Shown: positions 33,144 through 41,173 of the stretch, piece after piece
Layout of the letters: every line of letters begins with the position of its first letter
Numbering within the stretch: position 1 is the stretch's first letter
Assembly (NCBI RefSeq): GCF_024362405.1
Contig: NZ_CP101454.1
Coordinates: 1,922,001 to 1,986,000 of the forward strand
Direction: 5' to 3'
Length of the DNA: 64,000 bases
DNA from: Halorarius litoreus
GTDB lineage: Archaea; Halobacteriota; Halobacteria; Halobacteriales; Haloarculaceae
The notes under the pieces: model-generated
Databases searched by the model: none
What the model was told of the DNA's origin: nothing
Seen by the model: the letters and a program-made list of their open reading frames with translations, nothing else
Position numbers and translations under genes: made by a program

Positions 33144-33229
33144 GGAAGGGTAGCTCGATGGAAGAGCACCACCGGCTCGCCGGTGGCGGCCCCTCGGGGC
33201 CCCACGTGGTTCGAATCCCGTCCCTTCCG
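33144..33229 (+). tRNA. tRNA-like element with non-canonical arms
   Basis: An 86-base cloverleaf-like sequence. The acceptor stem is perfect: GGAAGGG (33144-33150) with CCCTTCC (33222-33228). The D arm is GCTC/GAGC (33153-33167). The anticodon stem is CCACC/GGTGG with an 8-base loop GGCTCGCC instead of 7. A long variable hairpin GGCCCC-TC-GGGGCC (33188-33201) follows. The T loop TTCGAAT sits on a 5-bp stem that pairs only if one T (33207) is bulged. Placing U33 at the T in the loop gives anticodon CGC, but the acceptor lacks the G3-U70 pair of alanine tRNA. It may be a decayed tRNA, an integration scar, or an unusual tRNA. Confidence 0.45.
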
Positions 33230-33314
33230 TTCTGTTCTCGCTTCGCTCGCTGTGTGGCGTCCAGCAATCAAGAGACAATCGAGAGACAATCGAGAGACCG
33301 CCGAGCGGCCCGCC

Positions 33315-34793
33315 TCACTCGGCGGAGCTGGGGTCGGCCAGCTGCCGGCTCCCCCCTGTGGCCGTCGCTGCGGTGCTCGCCTCGCCCATCGGGTAGGACG
33401 CCTCGACGGTCGGCTCGACGACCGGGAGCGGCCGACCGTCCATCCGGTCGCTCCACGGCACGTTCAGCGCCGACAGCACCGTCGGCGCGACGTCGAGCAG
33501 CGTCGCCCCCGTACAGGCGGCCTCCGCGTTGATGCATCGGCCCGCAATCCCGAGCAGTCCGGGAGCCGTTCGGCGTGCGAGGGTCGTCTTCGGGCCGAAC
33601 ACCGCTCCCTCGAGCGTGGCCGAGAGCGCGATGCCGTCGGCGGGTTCGAGGGCGATGTCCGGTGCCCGGTCGACGGCGTCGCCGTCGAACGCCCCTGCCC
33701 GGGGGTCGACGCGCGCGAAGACCGGGTTGCCGTCGGGCGTCTCGACCGCCTCGAAGGCGTCGACGATCGTCGACCGAACTCGGGCTGCGGTCGCGGCGTC
33801 GAGGGAGCCGTCGAGGTAGACACCGGTGGCATCGACGGCATAGCCCGCCGAGGCCCCGTGGTCGACGACGCGCGCGCGCTCGGTCGGCTCCTCGGTCGCC
33901 GGCTGGTCCTCGCCACCGAGCCCGACCGCCGAGCGGATTCCGGCGAGCAGCTGGGTGAGGGGGCCTCGCTGTGAGGGGTCGGCTGTCTCGACGGCGTCGG
34001 CAGCGCTCGTCACGAGGTGTCCCCGGTCCTCGAGGAAGTCGTTCACCCGGAACTCGTAGCCGGTGGTCGATTCGATGCCGTAGCCGCTGACCACCAGTAC
34101 GACTCCCGGCGTCCACGCGTCGAGCACCTGCCCGATCGCTTCGTCGACTGCGGCGTACACGTCGCGGAGCGCCGCCGCATCACCGGGACGTGCCTCGGCC
34201 ATCGCTGCCGGCTGGCCGAAATGCAGGTAGCCGAACCCCGGGTCGTATCGGCCGACGAGATACCGGAAGGCCCGGCCACGCATCGCTGCGAGCTGCTGGA
34301 GCCCCGCCACGTGGTCCGCACGGGTCGACGCGGCCGGTGGTGACAGCTGGTACTCGCCGATCTCGGCCCTCAGCTCCTCGAGGAGTCCGTCGGGGTGACA
34401 CGTCGGTGCCGCCGAGCCGCCTGGCAGGATCGCGCCGTTGATCGCCGGCGGTGGGCTCGACAGCGGTGCGTCGACGACGACGCTCGCCACGCCGTGCTCG
34501 TCGAGGAGTTCCCAGAGCGTCTGTTCCTGGAGGTCGGTGGCATCGACGGGCGTCCCGTCGCGTCGTCGCGACCCGAATACGCCGTGCTTACCGGGGCCGA
34601 CCCCGGTCGCCAGCGCCGCCGCCGTTCGCTCCGGTGACGCCCCTGGTTCGACCCCGAGGGGTTCGGCGACCCCGGCGGTCAGCAACCCCGCGAGGTTCGG
34701 CACGACGCCATCGGCCACTAGCGGTTCGAGAACCCGGTCGCTCATCCCTTCCACTGCCAACGCCAGCACGCGCTGGCCCGTTCCGTTTCCCAT
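33315..34793 (-). CDS. Alkaline-phosphatase-superfamily protein, probably catalytically inactive
   Basis: A 492-residue paralogue of the phosphodiesterase at 45526: both share a GKHGVF segment, TGYEFRVND and a DVxPTVL...SDRMDG ending. The catalytic positions differ. The first metal Asp (LDG in the paralogue) is Glu (VEG, E15). The Thr nucleophile of PPWTAS is not matched. The metal pair in QQTDTVFH is replaced by GQPAAMAE, and VSDHG is VSGYG. The reading frame is intact and codon use is normal, so it is maintained, perhaps as a binding or regulatory protein. ATG 34793 is supported by a CATAACTA promoter element 26 bp upstream. Confidence 0.78.
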   Translation of the reverse strand: MGNGTGQRVLALAVEGMSDRVLEPLVADGVVPNLAGLLTAGVAEPLGVEPGASPERTAAALATGVGPGKHGVFGSRRRDGTPVDATDLQEQTLWELLDEHGVASVVVDAPLSSPPPAINGAILPGGSAAPTCHPDGLLEELRAEIGEYQLSPPAASTRADHVAGLQQLAAMRGRAFRYLVGRYDPGFGYLHFGQPAAMAEARPGDAAALRDVYAAVDEAIGQVLDAWTPGVVLVVSGYGIESTTGYEFRVNDFLEDRGHLVTSAADAVETADPSQRGPLTQLLAGIRSAVGLGGEDQPATEEPTERARVVDHGASAGYAVDATGVYLDGSLDAATAARVRSTIVDAFEAVETPDGNPVFARVDPRAGAFDGDAVDRAPDIALEPADGIALSATLEGAVFGPKTTLARRTAPGLLGIAGRCINAEAACTGATLLDVAPTVLSALNVPWSDRMDGRPLPVVEPTVEASYPMGEASTAATATGGSRQLADPSSAE

Positions 34794-34819
34794 GGCCGGG
34801 CCTCCGTCGTACGAGTGAT

Positions 34820-34827
34820 TAGTTATG
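34820..34827 (-). promoter_or_regulatory. CATAACAA-type promoter element (CATAACTA)
   Basis: Reads CATAACTA on the minus strand, with 26 bp to the ATG at 34793. One mismatch from the element shared across the glycan island. Confidence 0.5.
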
Positions 34828-35288
34828 CAGTTGCTTCCGTCGAAAACCGATAGCATCCGGCGGTGCGTATGGTGCTCTTACCGACCGTTCGACCCGTTCG
34901 GTAGCATTGTACTACCAACTGTGCGAACGAGTAACACTGTATTACGTTCGAATATCCACAACCGAAATAAACTATCCATGCAGGTAGTAGTCGCGTATCT
35001 TCCGGGTGTCGTACTGGGCGTTCCCGAGACGTATCTGGTACGTAACTGTAAGTATCTGGATGTAACCTCGTCGGTTTCCTTAAGTGTAGTAGTAGTATCT
35101 TACCGGGCGATGGGACCTCGCAGCGCCGGGGACACGGCACAGACAGAATCGCACGGCAAACGGACGTACACGGCCGCGTACGAACTACCTACCATGGGAG
35201 CGTATCGCCGGTCGACGGGGGATCGACGAGCCGTGGCGACCCGGCGGGGGGACGACCGACGTGAGGCCATCCATCACTCACCAGGACG
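34828..35288. other. AT-richer non-coding stretch
   Basis: About 460 bases with several AT-rich islands (for example around 34930-34980 and 35030-35100) and no convincing ORF. It separates the minus-strand pseudo-phosphatase gene from the plus-strand genes and may contain promoters for both directions. No RNA gene recognised. Confidence 0.4.
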
Positions 35289-35540
35289 ATGACGAGGGAG
35301 CAAGCCAACGAGGAGGAGGAAGGGGGCGTCGTCGAACCGGATCAGTGGGAGGACGTCGCGCCGAATCCGGACCTCGAGCGCGACATGGGGTACGAGATCC
35401 GGGACTGGGAGGCCGTCTCGGCACGGGCAGCCGGCGGCGACCGGTTGCTGTTCCTGCCGACCGACGAGGACCTCCTGCGTGAGGAGGCGTTCGTCGTCGC
35501 CGACACCGACGTGGTGTGCGACGTCATCGACCACCTGTAG
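35289..35540 (+). CDS. 83-residue acidic hypothetical protein
   Basis: A small soluble acidic protein (contains DMGYEIRDWEAVSARAAGGD and ends VVCDVIDHL). No known domain. It lies between the AT-rich gap and the glycan genes. Codon bias is typical. Moderate confidence that it is real. Confidence 0.5.
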   Translation: MTREQANEEEEGGVVEPDQWEDVAPNPDLERDMGYEIRDWEAVSARAAGGDRLLFLPTDEDLLREEAFVVADTDVVCDVIDHL

Positions 35541-35644
35541 AGGGCCCAATCGTTCGCGGGTACGACGGGACTACCCAGACGTTCGGGAGCCGTCGACCCG
35601 TTCCGGCACCACGTAGGTCGCGTGTACTGCGTGGACAGCCGGTA

Positions 35645-35652
35645 CATAACAA
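35645..35652 (+). promoter_or_regulatory. CATAACAA promoter element
   Basis: CATAACAA ends 26 bp before the ATG at 35679, consistent with a TATA-box position for a leaderless mRNA. It is preceded directly by CGGTA. Confidence 0.6.
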
Positions 35653-35678
35653 TTCCCGCAGCGACTGCCGTTTTCTCA

Positions 35679-36299
35679 ATGACCGACCAACTACGAACCG
35701 GTCCGGCAGGCGGGGTTCCACGGCACGTCACGCTGGGTGACGACTGCCGCATCGACAGTACGGCCATCTTGGGGGAGGGGGGAACCCGCCACGACTGGAC
35801 GATCATCGGCGACGACGCCGTCGTCCGCTCCGGCTCGGTCATCTACGCCGACGTGAAGATCGGCGACGGACTCCGGACGGGCCACAACGTGCTCATCCGT
35901 GAGGGGTCGCAACTCGGCGACAACGTCGTCGTCGGCACGAACGCCATCGTCGACGGCCACGTCACCATCGGCTCGCGAGTGAGCCTCCAGTCGGGCGTCT
36001 ACATCCCGCCGGAGACGACGCTCGGCGACGACGTGTTCGTCGGCCCGAACGCCGTGTTCACCAACGACCGCTTCCCCATCCGCACCGAGGAACCGCTCGT
36101 CGGTGCCACCGTCGAGGACGGCGTCTCCGTCGGCGCGAACGCCACCATCATGCCGGGCGTCACGCTCGGTGAGGGGTGTTTCGTCGCCGGCGGCGCGGTC
36201 GTCACCCGCGACGTACCGCCACACACGCTCGCGCTCGGCGCGCCCGCCACGCACCGCCCGCTCCCGGAGGAACTCCAGGGGCCGAACAACATCGCCTGA
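35679..36299 (+). CDS. Left-handed beta-helix (hexapeptide) acyltransferase
   Basis: A 206-residue trimeric-type acetyltransferase with repeating [IV]-G-x4 hexapeptide turns over about residues 20-185 (IGDDAVVRSGSVIYADVKIG and onward) and a catalytic-loop His region (GHNVLI). Enzymes of this group acetylate amino groups of UDP-sugars. It is immediately upstream of the nucleotide-sugar dehydrogenase in the same direction (65-bp gap). The ATG is supported by the CATAACAA element 26 bp upstream. Confidence 0.88.
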   Translation: MTDQLRTGPAGGVPRHVTLGDDCRIDSTAILGEGGTRHDWTIIGDDAVVRSGSVIYADVKIGDGLRTGHNVLIREGSQLGDNVVVGTNAIVDGHVTIGSRVSLQSGVYIPPETTLGDDVFVGPNAVFTNDRFPIRTEEPLVGATVEDGVSVGANATIMPGVTLGEGCFVAGGAVVTRDVPPHTLALGAPATHRPLPEELQGPNNIA

Positions 36300-36364
36300 A
36301 CCATGTTCACCCACTATCTCGCTGCCACGGACCGAGCGACGCACGCCAAGCTGGAGGGACGCCA

Positions 36365-37726
36365 GTGAGCCAGCAAGCCGAGACGTTCGGTCTCTACGGC
36401 TCGACGGCCACCCCCGAGGCACAGCGTGAGGCGTTGCGCACCGGTCGCGTTCCAGTCGCCGTCTACGGCCTCGGCAAGATGGGGCTCCCGCTCGCCTCGG
36501 TGTACGCCGAGGTGACGGGCAACGTCACCGGCGTCGACCTCGACGCCGCCCGCGTCGAGCGCATCGAAGCCGGCGACTGCCCGGTCATCGGCGAGCCCGA
36601 CCTCCCCGAACGCATGGCCGAGGTGGTCGAGGCGGGCGCACTCGCGGCCACGACCGACGGCACCCGCGCCGCCCGCGAGGCGCGCATCCACGTCGTCATC
36701 GTCCCGACGCTCGTCCACGAGAACGGCGTTCCCGACCTCGGTGCGGTCCGCTCGGTCGTCGAGACCATCGCCAGCGGGCTCGCCCCCGGCGACATGGTCG
36801 TCATCGAGTCGACCGTCCCACCACGCACCTGCGTGGACTTCGTGCAGCCCCTGCTGGCCCGCGAGAGCGGCCTCTCCGAGGACGAGTTCGGGCTCGCGTT
36901 CTGCCCCGAGCGCACGAAGAGCGGGCAGGCGCTCGCCGACATCACGGGCACACACCCGAAAGTCGTCGGCGGTGTCGACGCCGAGAGCACCCGCGTCGCG
37001 TCGCTCATCTACCGCGAGATCACGAGCAACGAGCTCGTCGAACTCTCCGATGCGACCGCCGCGGAGTGCGTGAAGGTGTTCGAGGGCGTCTATCGAGACG
37101 TGAACATCGCGCTCGCGAACGAACTCGGCCGGTTCGCCGACGAGCTCGGCGTCGACGTGGTCGAGGCCATCGAGGCCGCCAACACCCAGCCGGTCTGTGA
37201 CATCCACACCCCCGGAATCGGCGTCGGGGGCCACTGCATCCCGTACTACCCGTACTTCCTGCTCTCGCCGTTCGAGACGGACGCTCCCCTCATGCGCACG
37301 GCGCGAGGCATCAACGACGCGATGCCGCTGTTCGCCGTGAACAAGCTCGAGGAGGGACTCGACCGCAAGGGCATCCCCCTCCACGACGCGCGGGTCGCCC
37401 TGCTCGGGCTGACCTATCGGCCGGGCGTCGAGGAGATCCGGAAGTCGCCCGCGTTACCCGTCGCACAGCGGCTCGCAGGGGCAGGCGCCACCGTCTACGG
37501 TGTCGACCCCATCCTGCACGACACGAGCGCGTTCCCGCTGACTCCGGCGGCGCTCGACGACCTCGCGACGCTCGATCTCGACGCGGTCGTGTTCGTCACC
37601 GCCCACCGCGAGTTCGCGGCCATCGACTGGGCGGCGCTCGACCCGCTCGTCGTCGTCGACGGCCGCGACGCGCTCGACCTCGACGGCACCGACCACGACG
37701 TCTACACCATCGGCCGCGGTCACTGA
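36365..37726 (+). CDS. UDP-N-acetylmannosamine/UDP-sugar dehydrogenase
   Basis: A 453-residue NAD-dependent enzyme that oxidises the C6 hydroxyl of a UDP-sugar to the uronic acid in two steps. Rossmann motif GLGKMG at 35-40; catalytic Cys291 in GVGGHCIPYYP; central segment with FEGVYRDVNIALANELG; C-terminal UDP-binding domain (ALLGLTYRPGVEEIRKSP). It most resembles the WecC/UDP-ManNAcA branch by GVGGHCIPYYP. The GTG start at 36365 has a GGAGG 8 bases upstream. It supplies acidic sugar for the surface glycan. Confidence 0.88.
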   Translation: MSQQAETFGLYGSTATPEAQREALRTGRVPVAVYGLGKMGLPLASVYAEVTGNVTGVDLDAARVERIEAGDCPVIGEPDLPERMAEVVEAGALAATTDGTRAAREARIHVVIVPTLVHENGVPDLGAVRSVVETIASGLAPGDMVVIESTVPPRTCVDFVQPLLARESGLSEDEFGLAFCPERTKSGQALADITGTHPKVVGGVDAESTRVASLIYREITSNELVELSDATAAECVKVFEGVYRDVNIALANELGRFADELGVDVVEAIEAANTQPVCDIHTPGIGVGGHCIPYYPYFLLSPFETDAPLMRTARGINDAMPLFAVNKLEEGLDRKGIPLHDARVALLGLTYRPGVEEIRKSPALPVAQRLAGAGATVYGVDPILHDTSAFPLTPAALDDLATLDLDAVVFVTAHREFAAIDWAALDPLVVVDGRDALDLDGTDHDVYTIGRGH

Positions 37727-37817
37727 CGACCGCGCTGCTCGTCCTTCGCTGACGCCTTCGCTCTCCGCTTCGTTTCTGTTCGCTGGATTGAACAGTCACC
37801 GCGACGACTGTCGAGCG

Positions 37818-37985
37818 ATGGCATCCCCGTTCCACGTGGTGAGCGTGCTCGTCGCCCTGGAGTTCGTCGCGCTCGTCGGGGTCGTGCTGTTCCTGGGCTC
37901 GCTCGACGCCGTCGCCCCGGCCCTTCCGCTGGCGGTGCTGTTTTCTGTCGCATTGCTGGCCGCGCTCTCCCGCGCTCGGTCGTGA
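37818..37985 (+). CDS. 55-residue two-helix membrane protein
   Basis: A small hydrophobic protein with two predicted helices (about 5-26 and 32-51) and short polar ends. No family recognised. The position between convergent glycan genes and good codon bias suggest it is real. Confidence 0.55.
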   Translation: MASPFHVVSVLVALEFVALVGVVLFLGSLDAVAPALPLAVLFSVALLAALSRARS

Positions 37986-37994
37986 AAAGCGTAC

Positions 37995-38975
37995 TCAGGT
38001 CGGTGGAGCCGAGTTCATCGGCGCGACCTCGCGGCCGAGCACCGAGGCGTACACGTCGGCGATCTGCCGGCCCATGTTCGCGACGCTCAGCGGGCGGATG
38101 ACCTCCCGCCCGTTCGAGCGTTCGCGGCGCTCGAGGACGGCACTGAGTCCGTCTATCAGCTCCTCGTCGGTGCGGCAGACGAACGAGGGGTCGACGCCGT
38201 CGAGCCGCTCGCGCACGTCGCCGACGTCCGTCGCGACGACCGGCAGGTTACAGGCCATCGCCTCCTTGACGGCGTTCGGTGACCCCTCGTGTTTCGAGGT
38301 CATCAGCAGCACGTCGGCGGCGTTCATGTAGTTCGGCATCTCCTCGTGAGGGATGTCGTACAGCGTCTGGAGCTCGATCGGTTCGTCGAACTCGGCGCGG
38401 ATGGCGTCGACGACCCGCTCCGCGCGTGGGTAATCCTTCACGGCGCGCTGTTTCGGGTACGGGAACAGCACCTGGATGGCGTCCTGCTCCCAGCCGACGG
38501 TGTCGCGAGCCTCCCGCATCGAGCCCGGCGAGAAGCGGTCGAGGTCGACGCCGTGCGGGATGACGTAGCTCTCCACGTCGAGTTCGTCGGCCATCTCCTC
38601 GCTCATCACGATGACGGCGTCCACCCGCTTCGCGCACTGCTGGCTGAGCGGGCCGTACTTCCCGTGGAGGTCAGAGCCCCACAGCGAGAGCACGACCGGC
38701 AGGTTCGGCTGCAGCGTGGCGGCGGGGGCGGTGAGCCCGTAGTTCGCGTGAATCAGGTCGTACGGGCCGAACGACTCCTTGAGCACCCGCGGGTAGAACA
38801 GCATGTAGTCGATGGCCGACCGGCTGTTCGAGTGCTGGTCGGTCTGCCAGTTCTTTCCCCGCGGAGCCATGTTCACACACTCGATGCCGAGCGATTCGAG
38901 GGCATCGACCTGCTGGACGAAGAACCGTGCCTCGGGGTTCGTCACGAGGTTGAGGACGCGGACCGGGTCGGTCAT
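37995..38975 (-). CDS. GT4-family glycosyltransferase
   Basis: A 326-residue GT-B-fold retaining glycosyltransferase, cytoplasmic, transferring a sugar from a nucleotide donor to a lipid-linked glycan. The N-terminal domain contains LIHANYGLTAPAA. The C-terminal domain has the GT4 motif PHGVDLDRFSPG and SKHEGSPNAVKEAMACNLPVVA-type donor-binding sequence with the E-x7-E pattern. Its ATG overlaps the stop of the upstream FemAB-like gene (ATGA); the operon starts at 40980. Confidence 0.9.
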   Translation of the reverse strand: MTDPVRVLNLVTNPEARFFVQQVDALESLGIECVNMAPRGKNWQTDQHSNSRSAIDYMLFYPRVLKESFGPYDLIHANYGLTAPAATLQPNLPVVLSLWGSDLHGKYGPLSQQCAKRVDAVIVMSEEMADELDVESYVIPHGVDLDRFSPGSMREARDTVGWEQDAIQVLFPYPKQRAVKDYPRAERVVDAIRAEFDEPIELQTLYDIPHEEMPNYMNAADVLLMTSKHEGSPNAVKEAMACNLPVVATDVGDVRERLDGVDPSFVCRTDEELIDGLSAVLERRERSNGREVIRPLSVANMGRQIADVYASVLGREVAPMNSAPPT

Positions 38976-39985
38976 CGTGCGATCAACTGGTAGGCCTTCT
39001 TCGCCAGTTCCATGCGCTTGCCACCCGACTCGACGACGTAGTAGGGGACGAGGTCGGCGCCGAACTTGCTCTTGTACCGGCAGAGCCGCTCGGTGTTCGC
39101 CCCCATCAGGTCGTACCGCGAGACGGTCCCAAGCGGGGGTTCGGTGGCGATGTCCTCCACGATGCGCCAGTGGAGCAGGCTGTTGATGCTCACGTTCTCG
39201 TACGTCGTCCGGGCGCCACCCAGCCAGAAGTACGCCGCGTCGTTCGAGTAGAGCGCGGTGATGCCGCTCACGAACTCGCCGTCGGGCGTGCGTGCAGCGT
39301 AGGTACGACAGCGGTCCTCGGCGGCGAGCGCAGTCGTCAGGTCCGCGACGTACGCCCAGTCGAGGCTGAACGTCTCGTCCTGGTCGGCGTACCGCGCCAC
39401 CGTGTCGTCGTACACCGAGCGTACGGCGTCGACGCCCTGCTCGACCGTCACGTCGAGGTCGAGCGCCTCGGCGTCGCGAATCTCGCGGCGCAGGCTCTTG
39501 CTGAACGACGCCTGGAGGTCGTCGCTCGTCGTGTCCGACGCGTCGAGCTCGTAGGTGAAGGCCGTGCGCACGTCGAACCCTTGCCAGTCGAACGGGCGGG
39601 GGTCGGTGTACGTCGGCGGACACAGCACCCGGAACAGGGTTCGACCGCGGTCGAGGTCGAGCGTCTCGAGGACGCCCTCGGTGAACTCCTGGTTCAGCTG
39701 CTCCTGTTTGCGCTGTTTCGGGCTCACTGGCCGAAGGAGCGGGCCGAGGCGCGGAATCCCCATCGACGGCGGCGGTGAGAGCACCGCAGTGCCGACGGAG
39801 CGCCGCTGGACGAACACCGGACACATGGCGACCGGCTGGTCGCCGTTGTAGCCGACGAGCAGCTCCGTCTCGCCGTTCCAGTGGTCGGCGACCACCTCGA
39901 GGGCGGCGGGCGTGTGGAACACCTCGAAGCCGTCGGCCGGCAGCGCGTCGGCCCACGTGTCGAGATCGACCCGTTCGATTCTCAT
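38972..39985 (-). CDS. FemAB-like GNAT transferase
   Basis: A 337-residue double-GNAT protein (FSKSLRREIRDAEALDLDVTV and a C-terminal YDLMGANTERLCRYKSKFG segment). It is paralogous to 44433 and 22651, all keeping a motif near the end in which a Lys/Phe follows a YD-x(4)-N pattern. It probably adds an acyl or aminoacyl group to the glycan made by this operon. It overlaps both neighbours by 4 bases. Confidence 0.8.
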   Translation of the reverse strand: MRIERVDLDTWADALPADGFEVFHTPAALEVVADHWNGETELLVGYNGDQPVAMCPVFVQRRSVGTAVLSPPPSMGIPRLGPLLRPVSPKQRKQEQLNQEFTEGVLETLDLDRGRTLFRVLCPPTYTDPRPFDWQGFDVRTAFTYELDASDTTSDDLQASFSKSLRREIRDAEALDLDVTVEQGVDAVRSVYDDTVARYADQDETFSLDWAYVADLTTALAAEDRCRTYAARTPDGEFVSGITALYSNDAAYFWLGGARTTYENVSINSLLHWRIVEDIATEPPLGTVSRYDLMGANTERLCRYKSKFGADLVPYYVVESGGKRMELAKKAYQLIAR

Positions 39986-40980
39986 GCGTGCCTCCGCTGG
40001 CGCAGTCCCGCGGGCTGCGCTGCCGCGTCAGGAGGGTGGTCGAGACTCGCGTATAGCTCGCCCGGTGGCCCCACCCACGCGTCCATCTCAAGGGCCCGTT
40101 CGACAAGTCGGTAGTAGAGGTCGGCGTAGTTGGCGTGCTCGTCGCTGAAGTACCGCGGGTGCCACAGCGCCGTCATCACGGCGTGGTGGTCGCGTGCCTC
40201 CTCCAGCAAGCGTTCGAGCTCACGCCACGCCCCCTCGGGGTCGGTACAGACGTTCGGCAGCGTGAACTCCATCACCGTCAGCGGGAAGACCACGAACGCG
40301 TCGTCGAACGGTCGGTACGGGCCGTAGCCGTACTGGAAGCCGTAGCTGTCGTTCGAGCCGAGTGTCGTGTCGTACTGCAGGCCGATGGCGCGGTGATGCT
40401 TCCACGTGCGGGGGACGTTCAGGTTGAGGTAGTGCTGGCGCCCACCCGTGATGGGGTGGCCGACCACGCGTTCGAGCGTCTCCTTCTCGTGGCGGAGCCG
40501 CTCGCGGTCGTCGTACGAGTCGTACGAGCCGTGGAGCGCGATCTCCCAGCCCCCCGCGTCGAGGTCGTGGATGACGTCGACGATGGCGGGGTCGTCGAGC
40601 GAGTACCGCCCGGCGTACAGCTTCCAGTTGTCGATGCTGAACCACTCGCGGATCGGCTTGTCGCGCAGCAGTCGCTGTTCGTTCAGGATGTTGAACGACG
40701 ACCGAACGCCGAGCTCGTCTTCGAGCTGCATCACGTGTTCGAACTGCCAGTACGGGTTCTCACCGCGCCACCAGTCGCGGAACTGGTCGGGGTCGCGGTG
40801 TTTCACCGCGTAGTAGAGGGACTGATAGGTCTTGTACGGCCGGTCGACGTCGTGGGTCAGACACAGCGCGAACGAGTGGTCCGCCCCGAGCGGCCCCCAC
40901 TCCGCACGCTCCCCCGCATGCGCCCCAGATCCGTCGTGGGACACGTGTCCGTTCTCGGCCGTCGCGTTCGCAGCGTTCAC
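39982..40980 (-). CDS. Polysaccharide deacetylase-like protein
   Basis: A 332-residue member of the carbohydrate esterase 4 (NodB-like) superfamily, first gene of a three-gene operon. LTHDVDRPY (about 41-49) gives the catalytic/metal Asp. A later segment EIALHGSYDSYDD has the zinc His, and WHPRYF lies near the end. Such enzymes remove N-acetyl groups from glycans. The GTG at 40980 is favoured over the GTG at 40998 because it lies 26 bp after the CATAACAA element, the spacing seen at other genes here. Confidence 0.8.
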   Translation of the reverse strand: MNAANATAENGHVSHDGSGAHAGERAEWGPLGADHSFALCLTHDVDRPYKTYQSLYYAVKHRDPDQFRDWWRGENPYWQFEHVMQLEDELGVRSSFNILNEQRLLRDKPIREWFSIDNWKLYAGRYSLDDPAIVDVIHDLDAGGWEIALHGSYDSYDDRERLRHEKETLERVVGHPITGGRQHYLNLNVPRTWKHHRAIGLQYDTTLGSNDSYGFQYGYGPYRPFDDAFVVFPLTVMEFTLPNVCTDPEGAWRELERLLEEARDHHAVMTALWHPRYFSDEHANYADLYYRLVERALEMDAWVGPPGELYASLDHPPDAAAQPAGLRQRRHA

Positions 40981-41006
40981 GTGGGTACAGAGCCGCACTC
41001 AGCCAT

Positions 41007-41014
41007 TTGTTATG
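41007..41014 (-). promoter_or_regulatory. CATAACAA promoter element
   Basis: Minus strand CATAACAA, 26 bp before the GTG at 40980 of the deacetylase/FemAB/glycosyltransferase operon. Confidence 0.6.
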
Positions 41015-41094
41015 GCGCACCTAGTGGGCCGTTCCCGGGGCGTTCGCGTGCGGTCACACGCCCGTAGGACGTGCATACTCGCCGCCACTCGCGT

Positions 41095-41102
41095 CCTAAC
41101 AA
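41095..41102 (+). promoter_or_regulatory. CATAACAA-type promoter element (CCTAACAA)
   Basis: CCTAACAA, one mismatch from the island element, ends 29 bp before the ATG (41132) of a mini-ORF that overlaps the ATP-grasp gene. Confidence 0.45.
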
Positions 41103-41131
41103 AGCACGCGGGGGGCGCCTACCCAGACGAG

Positions 41132-41173
41132 ATGAGCGTACGCACCGGGCGAGCGACGGGGGACGAGCCGTGA
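41132..41173 (+). CDS. Mini-ORF (13 codons) coupled to the ATP-grasp gene
   Basis: ATG 41132 opens 13 codons (MSVRTGRATGDEP) whose TGA overlaps the GTG start of the next gene (GTGA at 41170-41173). If transcription starts at the promoter element's expected distance, the mRNA begins at or near this ATG. The same layout occurs at 43224 and 47147. Confidence 0.4.
   Translation: MSVRTGRATGDEP

Noticed and set aside
33271..33300. AGAGACAATCG repeat after the tRNA-like element as an attachment site
   Set aside because: It is a simple 11-bp tandem repeat that does not copy the tRNA-like 3' end, and no integrase gene or second copy was found.
32617..33974. Overlapping open frames across the tRNA-like element
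   Set aside because: They are Arg/Ser-rich, conflict on both strands, cover the tRNA-like sequence, and lack the third-position GC pattern.
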